Assembly: GCA_017462445.1 (NCBI GenBank)
Contig: JAFTRB010000010.1
Coordinates: forward strand, 1-7,964
From: Clostridia bacterium
GTDB lineage: Bacteria > Bacillota_A > Clostridia > Oscillospirales > CAG-272
Direction: 5' to 3'
Length of the DNA stretch: 7,964 nt
The translations under genes and the position numbers were made by a program. Under the pieces are notes generated by a model. It had not been told where the DNA came from, made no database searches, and worked only from the letters and a program-made list of their open reading frames with translations. This document shows, piece by piece, positions 1 to 6,605 of the stretch (position 1 is the stretch's first letter; the number at the start of each line of letters is the position of its first letter).

Positions 1-219
1 CAATCTCTTGTGTGTGCGCATTTCAAACTGCTCACGGCTGTCCTTGTACTTGTGAACCGCTCTGAGGATCGTAACGATCTCTCTGTCGGTGGGAAGCGGA
101 ATAGGACCACTTACCTTGCTTCCATTTCTCTTTGCAACTTCTACAACCTTCTGTGCTGCGGCATCAATGATGGTTGCATCGTAGCTCTTGAGTCTCACTC
201 TGATCTTGTTCTGTGCCAT
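1..219 (-). CDS. rpsJ: 30S ribosomal protein S10, N-terminal 73 residues (partial)
   Basis: This is the start of ribosomal protein S10 (uS10), a small-subunit head protein that also acts as NusE in transcription antitermination. The reverse strand reads [19 protein letters not shown], followed by [20 protein letters not shown] and [14 protein letters not shown]. These match the S10 family, with the [15 protein letters not shown] form typical of Firmicutes. The window edge cuts the gene after 73 of roughly 100-103 residues, so the C-terminal third is missing. The ATG at 219-217 is supported by AAGGAGG (complement of 228-234) 8 nt upstream and by agreement with the family N-terminus. In bacteria rpsJ normally heads the S10 operon (rplC, rplD, rplW and so on), which would lie off the left edge. 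Expression should come from the consensus promoter at 483-511 through a long leader. Identification is near certain. Confidence 0.97.
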   Translation of the reverse strand, partial: MAQNKIRVRLKSYDATIIDAAAQKVVEVAKRNGSKVSGPIPLPTDREIVTILRAVHKYKDSREQFEMRTHKRL

Positions 220-227
220 TTCTTTGT

Positions 228-234
228 CCTCCTT
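228..234 (-). promoter_or_regulatory. Strong ribosome binding site of rpsJ
   Basis: AAGGAGG on the reverse strand, 8 nt before the ATG. It is a nearly full anti-Shine-Dalgarno match and fixes the S10 start. Confidence 0.9.
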
Positions 235-476
235 GTGAGTATTGCTCAAGACCGTTTTAAGAAGGGCGATAGGGTTTCACACCGTGCCGAGTGTATCAAA
301 TACACCCCTATAAAATCAGTTCGCGAGGCTCCTTCCGCAGAGGAACACACGAACCGACTAAAACACGGCCTGCCGTAAGGCATAACTCTTGCTTCGCCCG
401 GTTAAATATCGGACATACTCCATGGAAATTCCCTACCTCTTCGGGTAGCCACCTCCCACTTCATCGCATATCAAGC
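235..476 (-). promoter_or_regulatory. Long structured 5' leader of rpsJ
   Basis: About 240 nt lie between the predicted transcription start (near 476) and the rpsJ ribosome binding site, with no supportable gene. On the minus strand several helices can be drawn: CTACC/GGTAG at 433-437 and 444-448; TGCC/GGCA at 371-374 and 379-382, which competes with ACGGC/GCCGT at 365-369 and 372-376; a stem closing at 319-323/350-354 with an inner TTCC/GGAA at 333-336/342-345; and ATAGGG/CCCTAT at 269-274/306-311 enclosing GTGTAT-TTG-ATACAC. Ribosomal-protein operons commonly carry leaders that bind one of their own products, so autoregulation is a reasonable inference. I cannot match this leader to a named family. 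No clear terminator is present; a stem followed by only four T's lies near 311-356. Confidence 0.6.
269..311 (-). repeat. Leader hairpin, copy A of a two-copy motif
   Basis: This nested dyad has an outer ATAGGG/CCCTAT stem (269-274/306-311) and an inner 6-bp GTGTAT/ATACAC stem (291-296/300-305) with a 3-nt loop. Bases 275-296 match 768-789 at 20 of 22 positions. The following CAAATACA (297-304) is identical to 794-801 after a 4-nt insertion in the second copy. It lies near the 3' end of the rpsJ leader, about 35 nt before the ribosome binding site. Confidence 0.7.
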
Positions 477-482
477 ACGAAC

Positions 483-511
483 ATTATACTATATTATTTA
501 TAAAATGTCAA
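483..511 (-). promoter_or_regulatory. Consensus sigma-A promoter of rpsJ
   Basis: The reverse strand reads TTGACA (506-511), a 17-nt spacer (489-505), then TATAAT (483-488). Both hexamers match the consensus in all six positions. An AT-rich tract with A/T runs lies upstream (512-545), as expected of an UP-like element. Predicted start is near 476. The strength fits a ribosomal-protein operon. Confidence 0.93.
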
Positions 512-569
512 CACGATTGCAAAATTTTTTGATTTTTTATCCGTAAAACATTAACGAAATTTTATTCAG

Positions 570-810
570 TTTATTGTGAGTTTTGCACAAACAGTGTCAC
601 AAAACCGCCTATTCTGCCCTTGTTTTTCGCTTTTTTAGTCTCGGCAAGACCTTCTCCCGCCTCACATTTTGTCACACTTTTGGCAAAGCTGCATATTCCG
701 GGCTGAAAAAATGCCAATATCGGTCTGATTCGAGGTACACCTATGGGCAGCAAGCAATGCGGAGAGCTTTCACACCCTGCCGAGCGTATATAACAAATAC
801 ATCCTAAAAA
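570..810. repeat. Candidate non-coding intergenic repeat/RNA element (includes motif copy B at 768-810)
   Basis: No gene in this stretch is convincing. A 60-codon minus-strand frame (753-571) has no ribosome binding site and a low-complexity translation, so I do not call it coding. The stretch contains an imperfect hairpin GTTTTG/CAAAAC (580-585/600-605). It also has an interrupted inverted repeat, GTGTCACAAAA (594-604) against TTTTGTCACAC (667-677), with one mismatch when paired. Its right end (768-810) repeats the hairpin motif of the rpsJ leader (275-315), keeping a GTAT/ATAC stem (786-789/797-800). The pattern suggests a dispersed intergenic repeat or the remnant of an RNA element. Whether it recurs elsewhere in the genome cannot be seen here. 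Confidence 0.4.
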
Positions 811-815
811 GTTAT

Positions 816-840
816 TATTTATCTAATTATCGGATAAATA
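816..840. promoter_or_regulatory. AT-rich inverted repeat, possible operator
   Basis: TATTTATC (816-823) and GATAAATA (833-840) are perfect 8-base inverted arms around a 9-nt spacer. A second, overlapping palindrome TTATC-G-GATAA occupies 827-837. The shared TTATC/GATAA half-sites could be bound by a dimeric regulator of the divergent or downstream gene. In such AT-rich DNA chance is also possible. Confidence 0.3.
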
Positions 841-848
841 TTGTATCG

Positions 849-890
849 TTTACAATTCGTTAATAATTATGATGTAGAATAGTATATAAT
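849..890 (+). promoter_or_regulatory. Probable promoter region for the membrane protein-polA operon
   Basis: The sequence is AT-rich with a consensus-like TATAAT at 885-890, a TAGAAT at 875-880 and a TTTACA at 849-854. None of the -35/-10 pairs has ideal spacing (TTTACA to TAGAAT is 20 nt). A promoter is expected somewhere here because the nearest upstream gene is divergent, but the exact hexamers are uncertain. Confidence 0.35.
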
Positions 891-977
891 AACTATTGTG
901 CGCCTGCTTGTCAGGCCGGAATTTATTTGTATTTCGTCGGCATATATTATATTATTTAAAATGAAGGAAAAATTCGC

Positions 978-1031
978 AATATTTCAAAAGGTCGGTAGGC
1001 AGAGAATGCCTCTCCGGCAATTTGAAATATT
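978..1031 (+). promoter_or_regulatory. Long stem-loop in the 5' UTR of the membrane protein gene
   Basis: AATATTTCAAA (978-988) and TTTGAAATATT (1021-1031) form a perfect 11-bp stem. A nested hairpin AGGCA/TGCCT (997-1001/1007-1011, loop GAGAA) lies inside, with CGG/CCG (993-995/1014-1016) able to extend it. The stem ends 6 nt before the ribosome binding site (AAGGA, 1038-1042). There is no T-run, so it is not an intrinsic terminator. A role in mRNA stability or translation control is inferred only. Confidence 0.6.
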
Positions 1032-1049
1032 CGTCTGAAGGAATTATTA

Positions 1050-2294
1050 ATGAATACCAACAGTAAACGACTAGGCATCTATATTCTGCTTATGCTCGCT
1101 ATCGGCCTGGTTTCCGCCGCCTTGCGTACGGTTGCCTGCCTCTATGATCTGGATTACGAAATCGGACACTTTTACGATAGCGCAACGGCCACAGCCGCTT
1201 CAATGGTGTTGTGGATAGGAGTTATAGCTCTATTCACATATCTTCTTATATCCACAGGAGTCAGTCTGCGCCCGTCATTCACCTCACCTATGTCATATGT
1301 GCCTACCGGCATTACAGCGGTGGCTCTGCTCTTCCTGGGAGCAAGGCTGGTTATGGACTGTGACTACAAGGCGCTCGGCTCTGCCTTTTCCGATTTGACT
1401 CACGGCAGAGGAATACAGGAAATTTTCCTTGGAGCCCTGCAGCTTATCGGCTCGGCAATGCCAATTATCCTTGCACTTTTGGCGGTTGCGGCAACCGTTC
1501 ATCTTTTCCTTGGTGGGTATATCACCCGCGAGGAGTCGGTGGCTCGCGGCTACTTTGCCGTTGGAACAGTAATTTTCCTGGCTTTGTATGTAACCTATCT
1601 GCATCTTCAGAAGGGCGTACAGATCAATGCGCCCATCAAGCTTTACGACCAGATGGCATATCTCTTCTCCGCCCTGTTCTTCCTATACGAGGCAAGAATT
1701 TCGCTTGGAAGAGAGAAATGGGGGCTGTATGCCGCCTTTGGTCTTGCGGCAAGCGCGCTCTGCCTGCACTCCTCCATCCCCGCGCTGATAACCTATGCGG
1801 CAAGGGGCGAGCTTATTTCGGCAAGCCTGGAGGAAAGCCTTGTAACCCTGTCACTGTTCTTGTTTATAACGACCAGACTTGTTGTAACCGCACTTCTCCC
1901 CGAGAAGAAAGAGAACTCCATAATAGCCGCTCTACGCGCAGATGCCGAGGAAAGAGAGCGGAGCGAGGAGGAGGATATCGGAGAAGGAAGCCCGTATGAC
2001 GAGCAGATGAATCTTGACCTCGAGATCGCCGCGGCCATATTCGCCGACAGAACCGAGGAGGAAAGCGAGGAGGAAAGGCTGATACGGCTAGCCGAGCAGA
2101 TGGCAGACCCCGAGGAGGATTACTTCCCATCGGTCGTCGAGGAGGAAGAGGACGGCGAGCAGCCCGAAGCATCTCCCGAGGAGCCGGAGGCTGACGATGG
2201 ACAGATCAGCATCGATTATGACATATTCGAGGAGGTAAGGCCCTCAAGGTTTGATAAAGGAATACCCTTCACCACCCCCTCTCAGAAGGAATAA
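1050..2294 (+). CDS. Polytopic membrane protein of unknown function with acidic C-terminal tail
   Basis: I do not recognise this 414-residue protein. About eight hydrophobic segments are visible, roughly at residues 9-31, 49-69, 84-103, 122-155 (long enough for one or two spans), 168-187, 200-215, 225-250 and 262-283. After a short basic-acidic junction (PEKKENS, 284-290) comes a soluble tail of about 125 residues dense in Glu and Asp, for example 300-312, 336-343, 354-357 and 364-382. The tail probably sits in the cytoplasm and may bind a partner or cations, but that is inference. The ATG at 1050 has AAGGA 7 nt upstream. The stop is six bases from the polA start and the polA ribosome binding site overlaps the last codons, so the two genes are almost certainly co-transcribed. 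No enzyme motif was found. A membrane anchor or regulatory role is possible but unsupported. Confidence 0.9.
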   Translation: MNTNSKRLGIYILLMLAIGLVSAALRTVACLYDLDYEIGHFYDSATATAASMVLWIGVIALFTYLLISTGVSLRPSFTSPMSYVPTGITAVALLFLGARLVMDCDYKALGSAFSDLTHGRGIQEIFLGALQLIGSAMPIILALLAVAATVHLFLGGYITREESVARGYFAVGTVIFLALYVTYLHLQKGVQINAPIKLYDQMAYLFSALFFLYEARISLGREKWGLYAAFGLAASALCLHSSIPALITYAARGELISASLEESLVTLSLFLFITTRLVVTALLPEKKENSIIAALRADAEERERSEEEDIGEGSPYDEQMNLDLEIAAAIFADRTEEESEEERLIRLAEQMADPEEDYFPSVVEEEEDGEQPEASPEEPEADDGQISIDYDIFEEVRPSRFDKGIPFTTPSQKE

Positions 2295-2300
2295 GTAAGT

Positions 2301-4829
2301 ATGAAAAAAATATTAGTAATAGACGGTAACAGCATAATTAACCGCGCCTTTTATGGGGTCAGGCTCCTGACGAATAAGAACGGAAGGTTTACCAACGCGA
2401 TTTTTGGCACGGTAAACATAATTTCCAAGCAGCTGGAGGCTATCAAGCCCGACTATTGCGCCGTTGCCTTTGACGTTAAGCACCCGACCTTCCGCCACGA
2501 AATGTACCCCGAATACAAGGCAGGCAGACACCCTACCCCGGAGGAGCTTCTGTCGCAGTTTGACGACACAAAGGAATGCCTGAAGCTGATGGGTATCAAG
2601 GTTTTAGAGCTTCCCGGCTGGGAGGCGGACGATATCCAAGGCACGATAGCAAGCCTGGCAAACGGCGAGGCAGACCTGCACAGCTATATTCTGTCCGGCG
2701 ACCGCGACCTTTTGCAGCTGATAACCGACAGTGTCACCGTTCTTCTTGCAACAAACAATGACACCGTCCCCTACACTGCCGCTGAGTTCCGCGAGAAGTA
2801 CGGCATTGAGCCAAGCCTTTTTGTAGATATGAAGGCGCTGATGGGGGACTCCTCGGATAATATTCCCGGTGTTGCGGGAGTTGGAGAAAAGACAGCCCAA
2901 GGGCTTATATCCAATTTTGGCACGCTGGAGGAAATCTATGATAGCATCGATGACAAGAGAATAACAAAGGGCGTCAGGGAAAAGCTTCTTCGCGATAAGG
3001 ATAACGCCTTTCTCTCGCGCACGCTTGCAAGAATAGATATCCACGCGCCTATTGGCATCACCCTCGAGGATATCGCATATCAGGGCTTTGATAAAGGCGG
3101 ACTGTACCGCAAGTTCAGCGAGCTTGAATTAAAAAGTTTTATTTCCAAGTTCCATCTGGAGCCATCGGGCGAGGAGGCCGAGAGAGATGAGGCTATTGGC
3201 GCAGCATTCGACTTCAAACCCATAGAAAGCGCCGATTTATGTAAACTAAACAATACATTTTTCGCCCTCGAATGGAAGGAAAACGGAATATATATTTCAC
3301 AGCAGGACGGCGATTTTCTCTACACGGGTGCCGCGGAAGATATAAAAAGTTTCCTTGAAGGAGGCAAAATCATATGCTACGGCGGCAAGACTCTGTATCA
3401 TAAGCTTGCCGACTCCGGAATTGATGCCGCGAGCATTGATTTTTGCGACCTTGAGCTATATGAATATCTGCTTAATCCCGGGAGCGGACAGGCTGGTGTT
3501 CCCTCGCTTTGCTCTATGTTTTTGGGCAAAACTCCCGCCGGGGAAAGCTCGACTCCTCTTATGCGGGAGCTTGAAGGTGCGCTCAGCGAGAAGCTCAAGC
3601 AGGGTGGGATGCTCAAGCTGCTTACCGACATCGAGCTGCCGCTTCTGAAAATTCTTGCCGAGATGGAGAGGACAGGCTTCAAGATCAACAAGAATGGAAT
3701 TGAAGCCTTCGGTAAAGCGCTCGAGGAGCTGGCAGAGGATCTCGCATCAAGAATATATATGCAGGCGGGCGAGGTGTTTAATATTAATTCGCCAAAGCAG
3801 CTTGGAGAGGTTCTCTACGAAAGAATGGGGCTTGTCGGACAGAAGAAAAAGGGCAAAACAGGATATTCTACGGACGCCGAGACACTCGAGAGCCTTCGCG
3901 ATCAATCTCCCATAATTGATGATATTCTTGAATACAGGCAGGTTACAAAGCTTCGAGGAACATACACCACAGCACTTACCGAGGTGGCAGACGAAAATTC
4001 AAGGATACACACGGACTTCAAGCAGGCATTGACCGCAACCGGTAGGCTCTCCAGCGCAGAGCCTAACCTCCAGAATATTCCAATAAGGACAAGAATGGGC
4101 AGAGAGCTGCGCCGTTATTTCATTGCCGAGGAGGGTTATACCCTTGCTGATGCCGACTATTCGCAGATAGAATTAAGGCTTCTTGCGCATATCAGCGAGG
4201 ATTATAATATGTCAGAGGCGTTCAGGAACGGCGATGATATTCATAGAAAAACCGCAGCAGCAGTTTTTGGCATTCCGGAGGATATGGTTACAGATGAGAT
4301 GCGCAAGAGGGCGAAGGCGGTAAACTTTGGCATTGTATATGGCATCAGCGGCTTTTCGCTGGCGAAGGATATAGGCTCTACTGTATCCGAGGCAAGCAAA
4401 TATATAAAAAGTTTCCTTTTGAACTATCTCGGCATAGACAGGTATCTTGAAGAAGTCGTCAAGGAGGCTGAGGCAAACGGATATACAACCACAATACTCG
4501 GCAGAAGAAGATATATCCCCGAGCTTAAGGCAACCCAGGCGCCTGTACGCGCCTTTGGAAAGAGGGTTGCGATGAACGCACCCATTCAAGGCTCTGCCGC
4601 CGATATAATGAAGCTGGCGATGATAAATGTCTTTAACAGGCTTAAGGCAGAGGGGCTTGACGCAAGGCTTGTTATGCAGGTCCACGATGAAATAATAATC
4701 GAGGTCAGAGACGACCAGGTAGAAAGATGCAAGGAGCTGGTAGCTAGCGAGATGCTGAATGTTATCCCCTTATCGGTTCCGCTACCCGCAGATATCACAA
4801 GCGGCAAGAATTGGTTGGAGCAAAGCTAA
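2301..4829 (+). CDS. polA: DNA polymerase I, 5' nuclease and polymerase, proofreading domain degenerate
   Basis: This 842-residue family A DNA polymerase fills gaps and removes RNA primers during replication and excision repair. The 5' nuclease/FEN domain (about 1-285) shows DGNSIINRAF at 8-17, GWEADD at 106-111, SGDRD at 132-136 and GDSSDNIPGVAGVGEKTA at 182-199. The middle domain (about 300-455) aligns with the 3'-5' exonuclease, but its acidic catalytic residues are replaced: FALEWKE at 321-327 stands where E. coli has FAFDTET, and LYHKL replaces the segment holding Asp424. The polymerase domain carries motif A DADYSQIELR (catalytic D619), motif B RAKAVNFGIVYG (K672, F676, Y680) and motif C QVHDEI (D796). 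These correspond to E. coli D705, K758, F762, Y766 and D882 with a constant offset of 86. AAGGA at 2286-2290 serves the ATG. It should be active as polymerase and flap nuclease but without proofreading. Confidence 0.98.
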   Translation: MKKILVIDGNSIINRAFYGVRLLTNKNGRFTNAIFGTVNIISKQLEAIKPDYCAVAFDVKHPTFRHEMYPEYKAGRHPTPEELLSQFDDTKECLKLMGIKVLELPGWEADDIQGTIASLANGEADLHSYILSGDRDLLQLITDSVTVLLATNNDTVPYTAAEFREKYGIEPSLFVDMKALMGDSSDNIPGVAGVGEKTAQGLISNFGTLEEIYDSIDDKRITKGVREKLLRDKDNAFLSRTLARIDIHAPIGITLEDIAYQGFDKGGLYRKFSELELKSFISKFHLEPSGEEAERDEAIGAAFDFKPIESADLCKLNNTFFALEWKENGIYISQQDGDFLYTGAAEDIKSFLEGGKIICYGGKTLYHKLADSGIDAASIDFCDLELYEYLLNPGSGQAGVPSLCSMFLGKTPAGESSTPLMRELEGALSEKLKQGGMLKLLTDIELPLLKILAEMERTGFKINKNGIEAFGKALEELAEDLASRIYMQAGEVFNINSPKQLGEVLYERMGLVGQKKKGKTGYSTDAETLESLRDQSPIIDDILEYRQVTKLRGTYTTALTEVADENSRIHTDFKQALTATGRLSSAEPNLQNIPIRTRMGRELRRYFIAEEGYTLADADYSQIELRLLAHISEDYNMSEAFRNGDDIHRKTAAAVFGIPEDMVTDEMRKRAKAVNFGIVYGISGFSLAKDIGSTVSEASKYIKSFLLNYLGIDRYLEEVVKEAEANGYTTTILGRRRYIPELKATQAPVRAFGKRVAMNAPIQGSAADIMKLAMINVFNRLKAEGLDARLVMQVHDEIIIEVRDDQVERCKELVASEMLNVIPLSVPLPADITSGKNWLEQS

Positions 4830-4842
4830 CATTGCGCGCGTT

Positions 4843-4876
4843 AAAAAATGCGATGGCAGATGCCATCGCATTTTTT
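4843..4876. terminator. Bidirectional intrinsic terminator between polA and the sipL-like gene
   Basis: A perfect 16-bp dyad: six A's plus TGCGATGGCA (4843-4858) and TGCCATCGCA plus six T's (4861-4876), separated by GA. A GC-containing stem is flanked by an A run on one side and a T run on the other, so it can end transcription on either strand. It begins 14 bases after the polA stop and ends 7 bases before the convergent gene's stop. Confidence 0.93.
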
Positions 4877-4882
4877 ATTTAA

Positions 4883-6427
4883 TTATTTAATTATCAGCTT
4901 GCGAACTCCGCTGAGCGAGGAGGACGACGAGGGGGAACGGAAGGCGGACTCGCTGAGCGAGTTATCCGAGGCAAGCTTAAGAAGTGATGTTCGGAAAAGC
5001 CTGGCAACCTCAAAAAGGCTCTCGCCCTCTTCCGGATAGTAGATAACGATATCCGAACCAAGAGGGGCGGTGCATTCCTCCGCCTTTACCGAGGATGTAA
5101 CAATGCGGTGCGTGCTGTTGCCAAGGAGAACAGTAGAGCAGCCTATTGTGGCGCAGATATACAGCTTTTCCCCATCAAGACTCAGGTCACAGGAGATAAC
5201 CTGCATTTCACATATGGCATTTGTCGCATTCTGACAACTATGCTTTACTTTTTCACTGAACGGAACATCAATCTTCAGTCCCACATATGCAGGCATTCCG
5301 TCATCGTTAATTTCACACGCCATCACACTAAGCCGCAAATTTCCCTTTAGCGTGACGCCGTCAGCATCAACGGCAGACTCATCCAAGGAGCAAACAGCAA
5401 AGCTGTGGATTATATTGCGAAGCGACTCTGCGCCCACATCCTTGCGGTCAAACTCCATCTCCAGGCCTATATTTTCTCTTTTCGTGCCGAGATGGGCGCA
5501 AAAATCGACATTCGTATACTGATTTTCGATACCGCACTCCTTAAGATAGCAATCGGTTATAAGCCGTACGCTCTCGTTTCCTCTCGCGGTAGCAGTTGCC
5601 TCGGTTATAGCCGAGACGGTGATATCTACACCGACCTCTGTGGGGTTGATTGATGAACGGAGAGATGTTACGCAAACATCTACTGCCGCATCCATACCCT
5701 CCTCCATATCCTCAATGGGTAGCATACCCGATATGGGAATGATGACTGAACGGTGAGTTGGAAGCTCGTCGCCAATTACAAGCAGGGCGGTCGCCTCCAG
5801 TTCTCCCTGATATTCCACCCCGCCCTCGACAGGCGCGATATTATTCAAACGGATGGAGGAGGATAGCGCAAGGACATCTACATCATCTGCAATTACCCCC
5901 TCCAAGCTTATAAGTGTTTCGGCATATTCCCTCTCCTGTCTTTCAGAGTAGTATGCCGTGGCAGCCTGTGCCATGGCTGTGGATACCTCCGGCTCTCCGT
6001 CGGTAAAGGCATCTCCCTCTATGGCAATGCGCTCGCGCTCGGTTATGTAGATTGCGCTGTCAAGCACGCACTTTGCGCTGAAGCGACGGGGTCCAAGCGG
6101 TCTTACACTGTAATTTTTCACACGGGTCCCGACCCTTGCATCCTGATAGCTCTCGCTGTTGCACTTAACGCGCAGCTCATAATCGGTGGTAAACTCGCAG
6201 TGAGTCAGGTTGTTTTCGCTGTCGAGGTAGATGATATCGTAGGCTACTACGCCGACGCATTCAAGCGTCTCTCCGTCCATAAAGCTGCTCGAAGGTACGG
6301 CGCGTGCATTGATCGACAGGAGTCTTTTTACATCTGTGTTGTAGTCCGGGAGAGTGTATTCCCCACTGCTCTCGCTGATGACGGCCGGTATATACCTTTC
6401 CTTCAAAAATTCCTTATCTGTCTCCAT
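4883..6427 (-). CDS. SipL-like spore morphogenesis protein (SPOCS/DUF3794 domains, C-terminal LysM-like)
   Basis: This 514-residue soluble protein has no signal peptide or membrane segment. SPOCS (DUF3794)-like beta-rich units are visible at about residues 30-90, 180-245 and 337-400, for example LECVGVVAYDIIYLDSEN, VEYQGELEATALLVIGD and VTLKGNLRLSVMACEIND. The last 56 residues (459-514; IVIYYPEEGESLFEVARLF onward, ending LIIK) resemble a LysM domain, with a Ser-rich insertion at about 490-506. This layout and length match SipL of Clostridioides difficile, which binds SpoIVA through its LysM domain and helps localise the spore coat and complete engulfment. Other SPOCS proteins exist, so orthology is likely but not proven, and I leave the symbol blank. 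The ATG at 6427-6425 follows GGAGGA, a good match at a rather short spacing of about 4 nt. In sporulating Firmicutes such genes are usually mother-cell expressed; I could not find a convincing sigma-E site. Confidence 0.88.
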   Translation of the reverse strand: METDKEFLKERYIPAVISESSGEYTLPDYNTDVKRLLSINARAVPSSSFMDGETLECVGVVAYDIIYLDSENNLTHCEFTTDYELRVKCNSESYQDARVGTRVKNYSVRPLGPRRFSAKCVLDSAIYITERERIAIEGDAFTDGEPEVSTAMAQAATAYYSERQEREYAETLISLEGVIADDVDVLALSSSIRLNNIAPVEGGVEYQGELEATALLVIGDELPTHRSVIIPISGMLPIEDMEEGMDAAVDVCVTSLRSSINPTEVGVDITVSAITEATATARGNESVRLITDCYLKECGIENQYTNVDFCAHLGTKRENIGLEMEFDRKDVGAESLRNIIHSFAVCSLDESAVDADGVTLKGNLRLSVMACEINDDGMPAYVGLKIDVPFSEKVKHSCQNATNAICEMQVISCDLSLDGEKLYICATIGCSTVLLGNSTHRIVTSSVKAEECTAPLGSDIVIYYPEEGESLFEVARLFRTSLLKLASDNSLSESAFRSPSSSSSLSGVRKLIIK

Positions 6428-6501
6428 AAATCCTCCAATTTCCTTTTTTGTTACATACTATGCTCACTTCCTCCCGATTATGACTTGCAAATCTCCTTGC
6501 T

Positions 6502-6530
6502 TTTGTAGCATTATTGATTTTTTTTGACAA
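6502..6530 (-). promoter_or_regulatory. Weak candidate promoter for the sipL-like gene
   Basis: The reverse strand reads TTGTCA (6525-6530), 17 nt, then TACAAA (6502-6507), a partial sigma-A match. A sporulation gene would more likely use sigma-E. The -35 is also the complement of a TTGACA on the plus strand, so it may be a chance match. Confidence 0.25.
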
Positions 6531-6545
6531 GCTTTCCTTATGCCC

Positions 6546-6574
6546 TTGACATACAGGCGCATTTAATTTATAAT
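6546..6574 (+). promoter_or_regulatory. Consensus sigma-A promoter of the SPFH gene
   Basis: TTGACA (6546-6551), a 17-nt spacer, then TATAAT (6569-6574): a full match in both hexamers. Predicted transcription start is near 6581, giving a leader of only about 25 nt. The gene is probably well expressed in growing cells. Confidence 0.93.
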
Positions 6575-6594
6575 TATATAAAAACTATTTTTTC

Positions 6595-6600
6595 AGGAGG
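6595..6600 (+). promoter_or_regulatory. Ribosome binding site of the SPFH gene
   Basis: AGGAGG, 5 nt before the ATG at 6606. It decides the start, since the frame has no other well-placed initiation codon nearby. Confidence 0.88.
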
Positions 6601-6605
6601 TTCCT

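Noticed and set aside
10..378. Plus-strand open frame of 122 codons across the left edge
   Set aside because: It is antisense to rpsJ and its leader. The reverse strand encodes an unmistakable S10 with promoter and ribosome binding site.
445..465. GGAGGTGGCTACCC on the minus strand, resembling a T-box core
   Set aside because: It only loosely resembles the T-box consensus, lies at the wrong end of the leader, and there is no specifier stem or terminator; the downstream gene is a ribosomal protein.
571..753. Minus-strand 60-codon frame
   Set aside because: There is no ribosome binding site, composition is low-complexity, and it lies within a hairpin-rich intergenic element; treated as non-coding.
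1718..2172. Several open frames on both strands inside the membrane protein gene
   Set aside because: They are by-products of the GAG/GAA-rich acidic tail coding sequence and have no start signals of their own.
6440..6500. CATAAT-like sequence upstream of the sipL-like gene as a sigma-E -10
   Set aside because: No matching sigma-E -35 was found at the usual distance, so it cannot be called.
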